In this document: piece by piece, positions 11,986-22,777 of the stretch
Numbering within the stretch: position 1 is the first letter of the stretch
Layout of the letters: the number at the start of each line of letters is the position of its first letter
Source: Pleurodeles waltl
Lineage: Eukaryota > Chordata > Amphibia > Caudata > Salamandridae
Assembly: GCF_031143425.1 (NCBI RefSeq)
Contig: NC_090445.1
Coordinates: forward strand, 821,722,817 to 821,786,816
Length of the DNA stretch: 64,000 bases
Direction: 5' to 3'
The notes under the pieces: generated by a model
What the model saw: the letters and a program-made list of their open reading frames with translations, nothing else
Told to the model about the DNA's origin: nothing
The model's database searches: none
Made by a program: the position numbers and the translations under genes

Positions 11986-12682
11986 TTTGTCTGTTGTTAA
12001 CATTCGTACTCTGCAGGGTTGTTTGATAAACTTCTATCCTAAATGTGTTACATTCATTCCCATACTCAGGATTTTCTATCCAATGATCACTCACTAGCAC
12101 TATATGAGGTTAGAATGAACCCCTTAAACTTCAAGACTTTCACCCTTTCATTTTTTTCTTTTCAATCTTACAAGAAGTGCGTTAAAATCTTTCCTGATTG
12201 ACCCGTCTTCTTGATGTTCAATAAGCAAGGATCCACTGAAGTGTCGAGTTACTTTCAAATCTGCATCTCGTGTCTACCGTCTTTTGAAAACATTTGCTTG
12301 CTGTGGGATCCAGGTTTGAAAAGCGATACCGGATGCATTTCAGTTGTAGAATCTCTTAATTATTACATCGTGAGCCTCACTTCAAATCGCCAGCAGTCAC
12401 ATTGCACCTTGCAGGCAGGCTTATCTGCACAGTCATAGCAAGGGAACGTGCCCTGTTATTCTGTTCACTTTTTCCACTGTTGGAAAAAAAGTGAAATTTG
12501 GGCTAAAGGCATGCAACAGTTCACATTCATCACAAACACAGTCAGCTTATGTATCTTGATACATCAATAACATTTGTAGGAGAAGAGGTGTGTTCAGGAG
12601 ACATAGGAGCAGACAGGAAAGTAGAGGGAGGACACGGACTGGCCCAGGAAGGTGAGAGGAGATTCTAGGTAGGAATGTAGAG

Positions 12683-12901
12683 CAGTGGTTCCCAACCTTT
12701 TGACTTTGTGGACCCCCATTTATTAGTACTGGAATCCGGGGACCCCCACTGAATCAATATTGGAATTCAGGGACCCCCCCCAGTGAGTCATTACTGAAAG
12801 CCGGGGAGGAACTAATCTGTTATTATTATTACATTTTCTAAGCAGTCGCGGACCCCCTGAAAAGGCTTTGCAGACCCCGGACCACAGGTTGGGAACCACT
12901 G
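12683..12901. mobile_element. hAT-type MITE with perfect 8-bp target duplication
   Basis: The 219-bp element opens CAGTGGTTCCCAACC and closes GGTTGGGAACCACTG, a perfect 15-bp terminal inverted repeat. It is flanked by ATGTAGAG at 12675-12682 and again at 12902-12909. Eight-base duplications and CAGTGGTT-type termini are diagnostic of hAT elements. The interior carries repeated GGACCCCC patches and no transposase. Confidence 0.92.
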
Positions 12902-13856
12902 ATGTAGAGGACAAGAGTGGCTGGCAGGAGACAGGATCTGGCAGGTGGATGATGGGATCTAACACACTAGCAGTGGGGAAAGAAGCGCTTGACAGGTGGG
13001 CTGTAAGGGCACAAGAAGCTGGCATTCAAAGATTGCTTAAAGGGCAGAACCATTGTAGGGGATTCTTGGCATGCTAACTGAGAGGAAGGTGATGTGATGC
13101 AGAAGAGGAATAGGAATTACTAAAATGTCGAAGGACTGCATAGCCCAAAGGCAAAGAGGAGTCTGGAAAATCTATGGAAAATTGGTAAGAGGGAAACAGA
13201 GCAATTATTAGTAAAAGTAAGATGGAGATGTGGGATAATCATGATAGGGGTGAGAAGAAGCCAGATGACAGGAGAGGAGTGAAGAAAGCAGCAATCACAG
13301 GGAAGACGTAGTGGGATGCTGTAAGTCAAGAGCACATGTGGAACATGGTGTGAAGGAAGTAAAGAGGTCGTCCCTATGAAAAAAGGTTGGGGACTGCCCT
13401 ATAGAAAGGGTGGGCCACAGGCATACACTGGCAAACATTTTACACAATTATGGGGCACCCTTTTCAGTGTATGCAGAAAACACCCATCGAGCCATCAATT
13501 TAAAGAACATCTCACTTGAGTCATCTTACAACACAGGATTCTGGTTTCTGTACTCCTGCCTCAATATGATTAGCTGGTGGATTTTACAAATCTTTCCAAA
13601 ATTGATCTTCCGTGTGACAGAGCTTCTGGTAACAAATTGAGAGTCTCCATGGGCCAATTTATGGACTACCTCTGTGTGATTCCTGCCAGTTAGCGGCAAC
13701 TTTTTTGAAAAATGTTCAAAGTTTTACCTTCTCAAAGGTTTAAAACTACATTTCCTGGATGCTGGATTCCATATTTCAGCGGAAAATGTGTACTCCGTAA
13801 CAACTGGATTATGGCAATAGCATTTACTTTGCTGCCCATGGGTGTGTTGTAGTCAT

Positions 13857-14050
13857 GAAGTCCGTATGTTAAATGGCTTAGTAACCGTAGCGGTAATACG
13901 CTGCGCATTTCACGGACGGACACACCCATCTACAACCTAATGGACTTACCAGGGTCCGTGCTACCCTTTTTTTTGGAAACTTTGGTTTTCACACAGATTA
14001 CTACCTGTGCTTACCACTACGGTTACTAAGCCATTTAACATACGGACTTC
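13857..14050. repeat. 40-bp near-perfect inverted repeat with 114-base spacer
   Basis: Arm 1 (13857-13896) begins GAAGTCCGTATGTTAAATGG; arm 2 (14011-14050) is its reverse complement with one mismatch in 40. Such identity in otherwise decayed intron DNA suggests a recent origin or a retroelement terminal structure. A hammerhead-like hairpin follows 43 bases later. Family not certain. Confidence 0.85.
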
Positions 14051-14092
14051 CCCACAGATACAGACGTCGTACCAGACACTGTGTGACACAGC

Positions 14093-14181
14093 CTTGATAA
14101 AGTCACAGGTGTGACGAAACACATGTTGGCTGTACCAGTTTCTGACTATACTTTGGATTCACGATTAACAATCCGAATAAA
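14093..14181 (+). ncRNA. Hammerhead-like hairpin plus AATAAA, possible retroelement 3' end
   Basis: CTTGATAAA is followed by a perfect hairpin, GTCACA-GG-TGTGAC, then CGAAAC (14093-14120). Order and spacing resemble the hammerhead ribozyme core (CUGANGA, stem II, GAAA), which is known in Penelope-like elements and in newt satellite 2. The first box departs from consensus at positions needed for catalysis, so activity is unlikely. An AATAAA lies at 14176-14181. I infer a decayed Penelope-like or related 3' terminus, with low certainty. Confidence 0.35.
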
Positions 14182-14559
14182 GGACCTACTGGAACACAAA
14201 GAAGGACTTTGGATTATTCTCTTACTGCTTTACTACATTTGAACATTTGCTCATACTGTATTTGAGCTATACGCTATTTGAGTGCTGTGGTCTTTTTTTG
14301 TTCATTTCATGTTGTGTATTTTATGCACTTTACAGTGCCTGTTTGGTAGTCAGGCACTTGGCCACGCGCACCGATCATTGTTTCTTTTAATACATCCCAC
14401 CACTGTGGACACCGCTGGATGTGCAATCTGTACCATTTACTACCTTCCTATGTTTAATAACTTAACTGGGGTCTTTCTGTTGAAAAGGGAAATAAAGACC
14501 TGTAATACTGAACACATTGTGTTCGACCTTAATGTTGTAATAGCAAAAATATTGTGAGA

Positions 14560-15055
14560 CATAATATCACAAATAGGAATATATATATATGTTTTTACTC
14601 AGCTAAAAATATAGAAGTATTTAACATTGTTTTGTGTAATGTGATTGTGTATTATATTTGTTTTTGATTTTTTTAATGTTTCATAGGTTTTGGTGTTCTA
14701 GATTATTATTTGAATGTTATTTACATCTAAGTACTTTTTAGTAAAGTTTTTTTTGGGGTTTATAATGAATTTAAACAAATATATATATATTTGTTTGTAT
14801 TCATTGGTGGTTTATTGGATTTTAGAATAATAGAGTGGGAAGCAAGTATTTTAACATATATATTTTATAATGTTTAGAAATGTTTAATGTATTCAATTTT
14901 AATTGATTATTTAGGTTATTTTAATTTGTTTTTATACTTCTTAATCTACTAAAATTAATATTTGTTAAATAATTTAGTGTAATATTTGTGTGTATATATA
15001 ATAACGTTTTATCATTTTTATCATACTAAAATACTATCTTAATATACAATATGTT
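14560..15055. other. AT-rich gene-free stretch
   Basis: About 500 bases of very AT-rich sequence with short (TA)n runs (near 14580 and 14780) and no usable open frame. It borders the left end of the old DIRS relic. I see no other structure in it. Confidence 0.6.
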
Positions 15056-17760
15056 CGTAGAATGTATGGTTGTAGGTACACTTGCTTTGCATACTCCTGC
15101 CATCTACTGTTGAGCTCGGACATTACAAGCTTTACTTCTTCGAAGAAGCATCAAGTCACAAGATGTTGTAGGACTCCTCCCTCAGTGCTAAGATATGCAC
15201 GGGCACTGACTCCAGGCTAGAGACCGTGTTTTTTTTTCTCTGCCATCGAGTTCAGAAGTGCTGTGTGACGGCTCCCTTAAAGGTTGACCGGCTTCCTTTG
15301 CCTTTCTTGGACATAGCCACTTGCATCCTTCCGCACCCAGTCCTTCTGGTTCTGTGATAAATAATAAACAATCAGAATCAACTGGGGAAGAATCTCTTCT
15401 GGGCCATGGTACATGGGCAAAATTTGGATTTGAGGCCTTTGTTAAATCCTTCTTGACTCGGTCGTAGCAATTTAAGGAGTGTTGGCAAATACAGAGTGAT
15501 GGATTGAATATCCTTCTGTTTGTGCCCACAGTACATGCCTCTTGTCCTTGGACTGACCACCACAGCATCTGCACAATCCGTGTCTCTCTCCAGAGCAGTA
15601 TGTAAGTGCAAGAAAACACTACGTTATAGGAGGGTGAGACGTTGCATTTTCTTTGTAGAATGCATCAACATATAGCTGTTGACATCCAGATGTTTTTGGC
15701 AAACAAGATCCTTTCGATGTTGTGGCAGAAGAGCCAGCACTTTATGGTGTTTCAGCATACTAGTGATGCCTAGGCCACATCACAGACCGGGTCTTACAGA
15801 GTCTCTGAAGTAAAGGAGATCGAGGGAGCACCATAATGTTCACTGCAGTGGAGCTGACAACAAAGTGCACCCCAGGAAGCTGTGAGTATTGCGCCGAGTA
15901 CCACCCCAAAGCCCCCCCCCCCCCCCACAAAAACACCATAGTGCCAAGGCACAGCAGTCCTCCTGAGGCATTTGAGGCAACAATTCTCAGTGTCTGGTGC
16001 ACCCTGACTCACCAGTCATTCATAGAGCATGGACATGGGTGGCTGTCCAGGTAACTGACGATGGCCTTTCATCCCCAGATAAGGAAAGCAAATATTTTGA
16101 TGTTGTGGGCAAGAGGGTCACGTTAGTGAATAGCCAACTAGGAAGGTTTGCTGTGTTGCTAAAATAAGTATCACTGGGAGGAACTGGAGGCCTTCATACA
16201 GCACCTTCCAGAGGCATATAGAAAGAAGGGTGAGGAATTGGTCTTGTAGAGAAGTATGCTCTAGATTCAGCCAACTCCACATCCCGTAGCATCAACACTA
16301 GTGTTCTCCTCCACCAGTATGTATGGCTTTGCATCTCAGGTTTTAAGCCTTAGGTGTAGCAACACGATCTTAGCGTCCACAACACTGTGGAACATTTCTT
16401 TGGGGCCCAAGTTGACAAGATGTTAATAAAAAACACTGAGCTCGCTAAGTCCCATCGGTGCCCTCCATTCCTTTGCTTCTTGGGGGTCCTTTAGTAGGCA
16501 CCAGGCCAAAGAGAGCAATAAGACAACATCACCAACCCAGGCACAGCCATAGCAATGACAGCAGCAGGCTTTCCACACAAGCAAGGAGTTTAATGGTAAG
16601 GGCAGAGGCAGCTCCAGCAAGAGAGCCCATCTGCTTTAGTGCTGACTTTCCATCCATTCCGCCAGTCATCCAACACCTGTTGGGGGATGATATCAGATTT
16701 CCACCACCGCTTGATGGAAATCATATCAGATCAGTGGACCCTCAGAGTAGTTCAGAAGGTCTCTGCATCAAATTTCATATCACCTCACCCAACATCCGCA
16801 TCTTCGGGTCCCCACAGACACAAGGGTCTTTATGAAATGTTTGGTAGTGGTGGATACTCATCATCGCAAAGCAGGGTATTCATGTATTTCTGTGCCTCAA
16901 TAATTGGTTGATCAAGAAGAGCTGCAGTCAGCAATGTTTAGCACACACTCAAATAGCATTTAACCTGTTGTAAAGCATAGGCTTCACAGTTATTGGCTTC
17001 CTGGGATCAATTCTTAATGCTGTGGCGGGGACAGCATTCCCCAATCAGAAGAGGGTGATGGAATTTCAGTAGCTGCTCTCTCTTTTTCACACCACTCGTC
17101 CCATAACTGTAAGGATAGTAATGAAACTCTTAGGTATGATGGCATCATGTATGGCAGTTGTTCCATATGTGAGGCCGCATATGTGCCTACTTCAGTAGAG
17201 TCTCACCAGTCAGTGGTCACAAGTGGAGGGTCAATGGGAATATTTAGTGTTGATAAAGGACAGCACTCAGTAGTGGTGGAACAGCAACAATCTGTTGATG
17301 GGCAGGCCTTTTGCAGATCCTGTTCCGCAGGTGACCATTTTACCTGATGAGTCACTTAAGGTGTGGAGGGCACTTCTGAACACTATGACATCCAGGGCAC
17401 TTCAGCACCTCTTCACCAGAGGTGTCATATTAATTACTTGGAACTCATGGCAATTTTCTTGCCTTCAAAGCAATCTACTCCATGGTGTGATACAAAGTGG
17501 TACTTATACGTACAGACAACATGATAGACATACTATATTCAGAAACAGGGGAAACACACTCCTGACTCCTTTCAGCATTGACTCAAAAAAATTGGCATTG
17601 GGCATGTCTACATCACATCCATCATTCACAGAGCATCTCCCAGAGGTGGGCAACAACTTTGCAGACCTCCTAAGTAAGATGCTTTAACAAGTTCATAGTA
17701 TGAACTCACCGCAAGCCCTATGAAAGTACTTCCACAGAACGAGTCCTAATTTCCTGAAGT
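15056..17760 (+). mobile_element. Old, truncated DIRS-like retrotransposon
   Basis: The left 180 bases (about 15056-15240) align with the left terminal repeat of the DIRS element at 30547: both carry GAGCTCGGA/GGGCTCGGA, CTTCTTCGAAGAAG, AGTCAC-AGA and GGACTCCTCCC in the same order. Near 16180-16245 a frame reads AFIQHLPEAYRKKGEELV, matching the gag segment HLIEHLPKEFQKRAQQVVEE of the young copy. At 17295-17687 an RNase H-like segment is legible. The right terminal repeat and recombinase are missing, and stops and shifts are numerous. It is much older than the second DIRS copy in the same gene. Confidence 0.75.
17295..17687 (+). pseudogene. DIRS RNase H remnant
   Basis: An open frame of 130 codons containing HLFTRGVILITWNSWQF, GTYTYRQHDRHT and EHLPEVGNNFADLLSKML. 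The last segment corresponds to the C-terminal RNase H stretch AQFIPGIQNQLADNLS of the DIRS element at 34380-34430. The segment TWNSWQF stands where the younger copy has NHLELLAVF, so the conserved acidic residue is gone. It is a passive fragment of the relic at 15056-17760, with no evidence of expression. Confidence 0.65.
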
Positions 17761-17929
17761 GGTGGCTGCAGCGGTTATCCTCTTGTTGCGGTCAAGTGGG
17801 ACTCTCAGGGGCTTTGCAGATGGGAAAAGTGGCCCTTTCGGCCAATCAGATTGTTTTATTACTTAGACATCCATGCTTGCAGGACTCCTGCAAGAGTCCA
17901 GCAAACCTAACTATCCAGATGTACATACA

Positions 17930-18060
17930 TTTTGAACCTTCATTTCTCAAAAACTACTAAACAGATTTACACCAAATGACAAAAAGGCATGCTTTCTGAG
18001 TAAAGATGTAGCTTTCTGATAAATTTAATGTAATTCCGGTCAGCCGGTTGGAGGGTAGCG
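17930..18060 (+). repeat. Dispersed 'TTACACCAAAT' repeat, copy 1
   Basis: Contains CTCAAAAACTACTAAACAGA, TTTACACCAAAT, TTTCTGA.TAAAGATGTAGC and TAAATTTAATGTAATTCCGG. The same ordered blocks recur at 20025-20150 (same strand) and 20440-20565 (opposite strand). Non-coding. Confidence 0.7.
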
Positions 18061-18559
18061 GTATGGTAATTAGGTTCTAAGTGGCGACTGCCATTGTATG
18101 ACATATATGCATAAATATTTACTGAAAAAATCAAAGGTTAAAGTGACTTGTGCTCCTGCTATGCACAGTCGCATCATGAAAGATCTTATTTCAGATATTG
18201 CAGTGATAGTAGCAATTATGTCATTGAACGGTCATGAGTGATGCAATATGTGGGGTAATTAACAGTGCATGATAAGGGTGCGAGTTACAGTTACCTTATG
18301 CACAAGTTTAGAGATAACTGTGACTAGTGATAACTATAACTGGTGAATCTCAGTGTTGTTTTAGTTTGTCATTAATTTGACACTAAAAGTTTCACCTAAC
18401 TATAACTTCCTTTTTGTTTTTTAGTGAATCTCTAGTAGTTTTTTAAATGGTAAAGTAGTATTTTATTACCTTACGTAAAGCTAAACCCAGCAGGCCCAGC
18501 CCCTCACAGCTAAGGAACTCCCAAGCAATGCTGAGTCTTAAGCATTGGGTTGGTTGCAG

Positions 18560-19400
18560 AGTCTAACCACAATCCAGGCCCCACGGCTATCGCCCTGTAG
18601 GGTGAGGAGATAGTGCGGCACCCCTCCTCAAGCCACTATTGGCCCCGGGGGCCCCTTTGTCTTTTATTTAAAAAAAAAAAGTAACAGGGTACGATCGGTT
18701 CTCAAGCCTCTGGTGGCACCAATGACCACATTAAGATTTTTTATTTTTTTAAAGAGAGGGTGCACACGGCCCCCTAAGCCACTGTTGACCCTGGGGACCC
18801 CAAGCCCCATGGCTAAATACATAAATTTCAGGGGAGGTGGGTATGTGGTCCCCGCGTTCTGTTGGGGGACACCATTCCCAGATGCCATACTTTATAATTG
18901 AGGAGGCATGTGGCCCCACAACTTGTGCCTTAATAGGCCCCTGTGCTGAATTACTTTTATAAAGAGAGGAGAGCGAGCAGCCCCCTCTCTGAGCCTTAAT
19001 AGTCCCTGTTACCCTCATCCCCCAGGGTCGAATTTCATTAATAAAGGGAAGGGGCCCCGGAGCTGAATACTATTTTAAGCGGACGGGCGCATGGTCCTCT
19101 TCTTGAGCCTTAATAGGCCTCGGGCTGTATCCCCTGTGGTCAAACTCCATTTATTAGGGGACGGAGGCCCCCTTCCTGGAGCCTTAGTAGGACTCATGGA
19201 CCCCACTCCCTGGGACCAAATTTTATTATTAAGGGAAGAAAACGGGGGCGTTCAACCCCGTCCCAGTGCCTTTACAGGTTCCAGAGACCGAATCCTCTAG
19301 GGCCGAATTCCATTTCATGGCCCCTTCTCTCCAAGCCTTAATAGGCCAGGGGACCCCATCCCCTGGAAATAAAGGAACTTTCTTCATGGGTGCCCGGGTG
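18560..19400. repeat. GC-rich diverged tandem modules ('CCTTAATAGGCCC')
   Basis: A module of roughly 80-100 bases recurs: GAGCCTTAATAGGCC followed by GGGGACCCCATCCCC and a TTTATTAATAAAGGG-like segment (for example near 18930, 18990, 19105, 19175 and 19340). Units are poorly conserved, so the array is old. Base composition contrasts with the surrounding AT-rich intron. Open frames across it are by-products of low stop density. Confidence 0.6.
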
Positions 19401-19479
19401 CCCACCCAAGAGCTCCACAATACAATATGTTGGGGATTTGGGGTTGGGGGGTAGCCCCAAAGCCACCAGTCGGCTACCC

Positions 19480-19800
19480 AGATGCACCCATCCTGGGTGC
19501 TGCAGAAGCTGACATTGCTCCCTCCCAGCAGGAGCAGCTGCTTCTGCCTTCTGCTTGCTCCTGCCGAACCGGAGCAGTGTGTTTCCCTGCCCGCAGGAGT
19601 GCCAGCAGGAAAACAAAAGTCTGTTCCCACCCAGTGGTAGCATTTCAAAAGCTCCTGCTGAGTGAGAGCAGTCATGCCTTCCCTGCCTGTGCTCCTGCAG
19701 CAGGAAAAGCATGTCTGTTTCCACCTGGGGAATTTAAAAATGCTGACACCTGGTGGGAGCAGATATATGTGGGCAGGGAAACTGATGTGTTGTGGGGGTA
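19480..19800. repeat. Diverged modules rich in GCTCCTGC and TTTCCCTGCCC
   Basis: CAGCAGGAGCAGCTGCTTCTG, GCTCCTGCCGAACCGGAGCAG, TTTCCCTGCCCGCAGGAG and GCTCCTGCAGCAGGAAAA follow one another as inverted and direct variants of one motif. It looks like the decayed interior of a larger interspersed repeat, continuous with the block to its left. Confidence 0.5.
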
Positions 19801-20024
19801 GGCTTTCCGGGACACAGTAATTGAGCAGGCCCCGAGGGATGGGGTCCCAAGACCTTTAAAGGCTTAGCAAATGAGCCCCTCACCCTTTTTTGACTTTTGG
19901 TCACAGGGGATTGTGTCCCCGAGGCCCGAATTCACTCGGGGAGGGGGGCCCCACTCTCGCCCCCTCCCTGTGGATCACCATTTTTGAGGAAGAGTGCCTT
20001 GACCCCAGCCATGCAGATATACAA

Positions 20025-20565
20025 ATAACTTTTTAGTTTAAATCTCAAAAACTACTGATTTACACCAAATCCCAAAAAGAACACTTTCTGGACCAAGAGA
20101 TAGCATCCTGCTAAATTTGGTGTAATTTCGCTCAGCAGCTTTTGCGGTAGTGCTTCTTAAAGTCTAAGGGAAACCCCCACTGGTGGAGATATTACCTAGT
20201 GGTGGTCACCGCTAGGTATTTATATTTAGAACCTAGTTTCTATAGAAAAAGTGTTTTTAAGCTTGCCTGTATCTTTGGTGCCACTTGAAGAATCTTGACA
20301 AAATTTTCCCAAACAATTCGACAGAGACGTCAGTTGCTGTCTCGAAAGTTTCAGGGTGACCCGTCAAGCAGGGGTTGTGAAAAAGGGGTGATCAAGAAAG
20401 GTGTGTTTCTAATGTCAATTCCCATAGGGATTTTAAACAGGTCAACAGCCCAAGCCAATGGTCGGAATTACACCAAATTTGGCAGAAGGTAGCTCTTTGT
20501 CCAGAAAGCACCTCTGATTTGGTGTACATCCATTCAGTAGTTTTTGAGTAATCAAAGAAAACCAA
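20025..20565. repeat. Inverted pair of the 'TTACACCAAAT' repeat with ~290-base spacer
   Basis: Copy 2 (20025-20150) reads CTCAAAAACTACTGATTTAC ... AAATTTGGTGTAATTTCG. Copy 3 (20440-20565) carries the reverse complement: GGAATTACACCAAATTTGGC ... TTCAGTAGTTTTTGAG. Arms of about 120 bases are roughly 80% complementary, so RNA from either strand could fold. Copy 1 lies at 17930. Confidence 0.75.
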
Positions 20566-20589
20566 ATTTGTATTTATAGGGACACACAG

Positions 20590-20860
20590 GCTCTGCAAAC
20601 CCTTATTTTGATCAAAGTCCCAGGAGATGGGCTCCAGGGCTGTTGTGGGAGGGGTGGTAGGGTGACACATCCTGCATTCTTTTTCTTTAAAACCCCGGGG
20701 AATGGGCCATCCCCGTGGCTGCAGGGAGCCGGACGCCCCCCACATTTAATTATTTCAGAGCCCCGGAGTGGTGGCAGTCCCCAGGAATGCAGAGGGGGGC
20801 TAGGGAGCCCCCTCACATTTCAGAATGGTAATGCCCCCAGGACTGCAGTTAAATAAGCAC
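20590..20860. repeat. GC-rich modules with CCCCGG..TGG and GGGAGCC
   Basis: Three approximate units: CCAGGAGATGGGCTCCAGGGC near 20620, CCGGGGAATGGGCCATCCCC near 20695 and CCCGGAGTGGTGGCAGTCCCC near 20763, each followed by a G-rich GGGAGCC or GGGGG run and a TTTAATTATTT/TCACATTTCAG spacer. Probably part of the same compound repeat as 18560-19800. Confidence 0.5.
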
Positions 20861-20869
20861 GGGAGCCTG

Positions 20870-22775
20870 CACTTAAAAAATAAAAAAATAAATAATTGGC
20901 GGATCAGTGGATCCACCGCGACTCCTGCTGAAAATAAATAAAAAACAATGCTCTTTTTGCTCTGGAAGGGGTCCATCTGGGACTCCACCACCAGAGCTAA
21001 GGGGTCAGGGTGTCCCTGTCTTGGCCCCTTTTGTGTTTTCTTTCATATTTATTTCTCCTGCACTTACCTTTGGGCATCCGAATTATATGTCCGCATCAGA
21101 AGGTTCCCGAGTCCAGTAGAGGTAAAAAAAACACAGATTAGAAGAGGGGGGAAGAGAAAGTCAGTAAAACTTAAGTAAGAGCGAGCGAAAGGGGGCAGGG
21201 ATTGTCTGGTAGTAAACTGAAGACTACCATCCTTTGTATGTGACACGCCAACGTTTAGTTACACAGGCTGCTGGCTTCTGAGCAGAGCTTCGGGCACCAG
21301 AACATTTTCTTTCACAAATTAAGCACTGCTGCCAGCCCAGCTGCTTGAGCCGTTTAAATGCACATTAGGAGAAGTGTTGTCTGTTGATGTTTGGAAACTG
21401 CATGGTAGTTTCTGGGTACTCCACTGTAATGCCTTCTTTGTCAGCTTGAAAAAACATCATCCAGCTACACTTTTATTAAAATGGATTAAAATTCTACATC
21501 CTTAGTCTAGGAATCCGGATGTAGAATTTACTATTGTAGATTGTTTGTTTTGCAGCCCTGAGCTTAATTAAAGTAGCCAAAAGTTACATGAATTGGACCC
21601 TTTACCTTTGTGTGGTTTGCTAATCCTGTAGTTCGGATGCCTTGCCGTAATACTGTACATCCATGGAGCAAAATGCTGATGGGGTAAACTGTTATGAAAT
21701 TAATAGTTGCTCTCATATTGTAAGCATATCGTGGGTACATCCCTTTGTAGAAAGTTCAAATGATTACAGAAGTAACATAGTCCTGCAGTCTGCATTTATA
21801 GTACACAATTCCTGCCAGCTGGCAGTCATCTGTTTCCAAAGAGTGACCCTCCAATGATCTCTGGCTGAATGTCTGTAAAAGAGAATATATTGTTCTCTCC
21901 TTGCCCCCTCACTAATAATAGTTTGCAGCAATAAAATGTTCCCCAGTCTCTTAAATTGTGTAATTCCACTATCTGTTCTGTGCTACTTCCAGTCATGTTA
22001 GATACATACATTTCTGAAAGAGATTATTATTCATAAGCTATGATTCCAACATAAAACATGTACTGTTTGTTCTGCCTTTACAAGATAGTGCTTTCCACTA
22101 ACCAAGAAGAAATATTTGACAGGATTGTTCTTGTGGGGACAATGTATGCAAAAGAGAACCCCTGGCCATGCTTCTCTGAATCTGTTCTAGGACACCTGCC
22201 TGTCTCGCAGAGTTTGTAAGATTTTCTTTGTAAGGGGTTGCCACCAAGCTATGCAAAAGGACTCTAACCTAAAATTTCAACTGAAAATCAATTGAAGGAC
22301 TTTCAGTACTTCAGGCCTTTTTTAAACTTTTTTGGGGGTACTCCTGATGCACCAAAAAAGGTAATTTTATTTCCTTCTGCAGTCATTTGCTGTCACCTGT
22401 AGGTGATATCCTCATCTCACCTAATGGAACCCCGGCTCTTTTCACGTGCATATCAGGAATTCTGCAGCCTTTGGCAATCTATGGCTGAAAGCAAGTCGAT
22501 CTAAGTTCAAATACTATTAATGTAGAATGGTTTTACTCTGTAGATAAGAGTCCAGAAAGATTAAAAGCATTTATATTGAAAAGACAGATTGAATCAAAAA
22601 GAAATGGGCACTTGCACTACAATTTTACAGGAGGCAAAAAAGTATATCAACTTTTAGATCTTAATTTAATTCATTTAAAGACGTGGGCATGAATGGATAC
22701 CTGGGAATACCTTAAAAAAACACACATATGTAATGTGAATGTACACATTTCCATGGACTATAAAATGGAGTTAAG
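20870..22775 (+). other. Intron stretch without recognised features
   Basis: About 1.9 kb of mixed-composition intron DNA between the modular repeats and the minus-strand LINE. The short open frames show no domain. Nothing further is supported. Confidence 0.5.
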
Positions 22776-22777
22776 CA

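Noticed and set aside
19229..19801. Overlapping ~120-150 codon frames on both strands in GC-rich DNA
   Set aside because: They follow the decayed GCTCCTGC/CCTTAATAGG modules and share no similarity with known domains.
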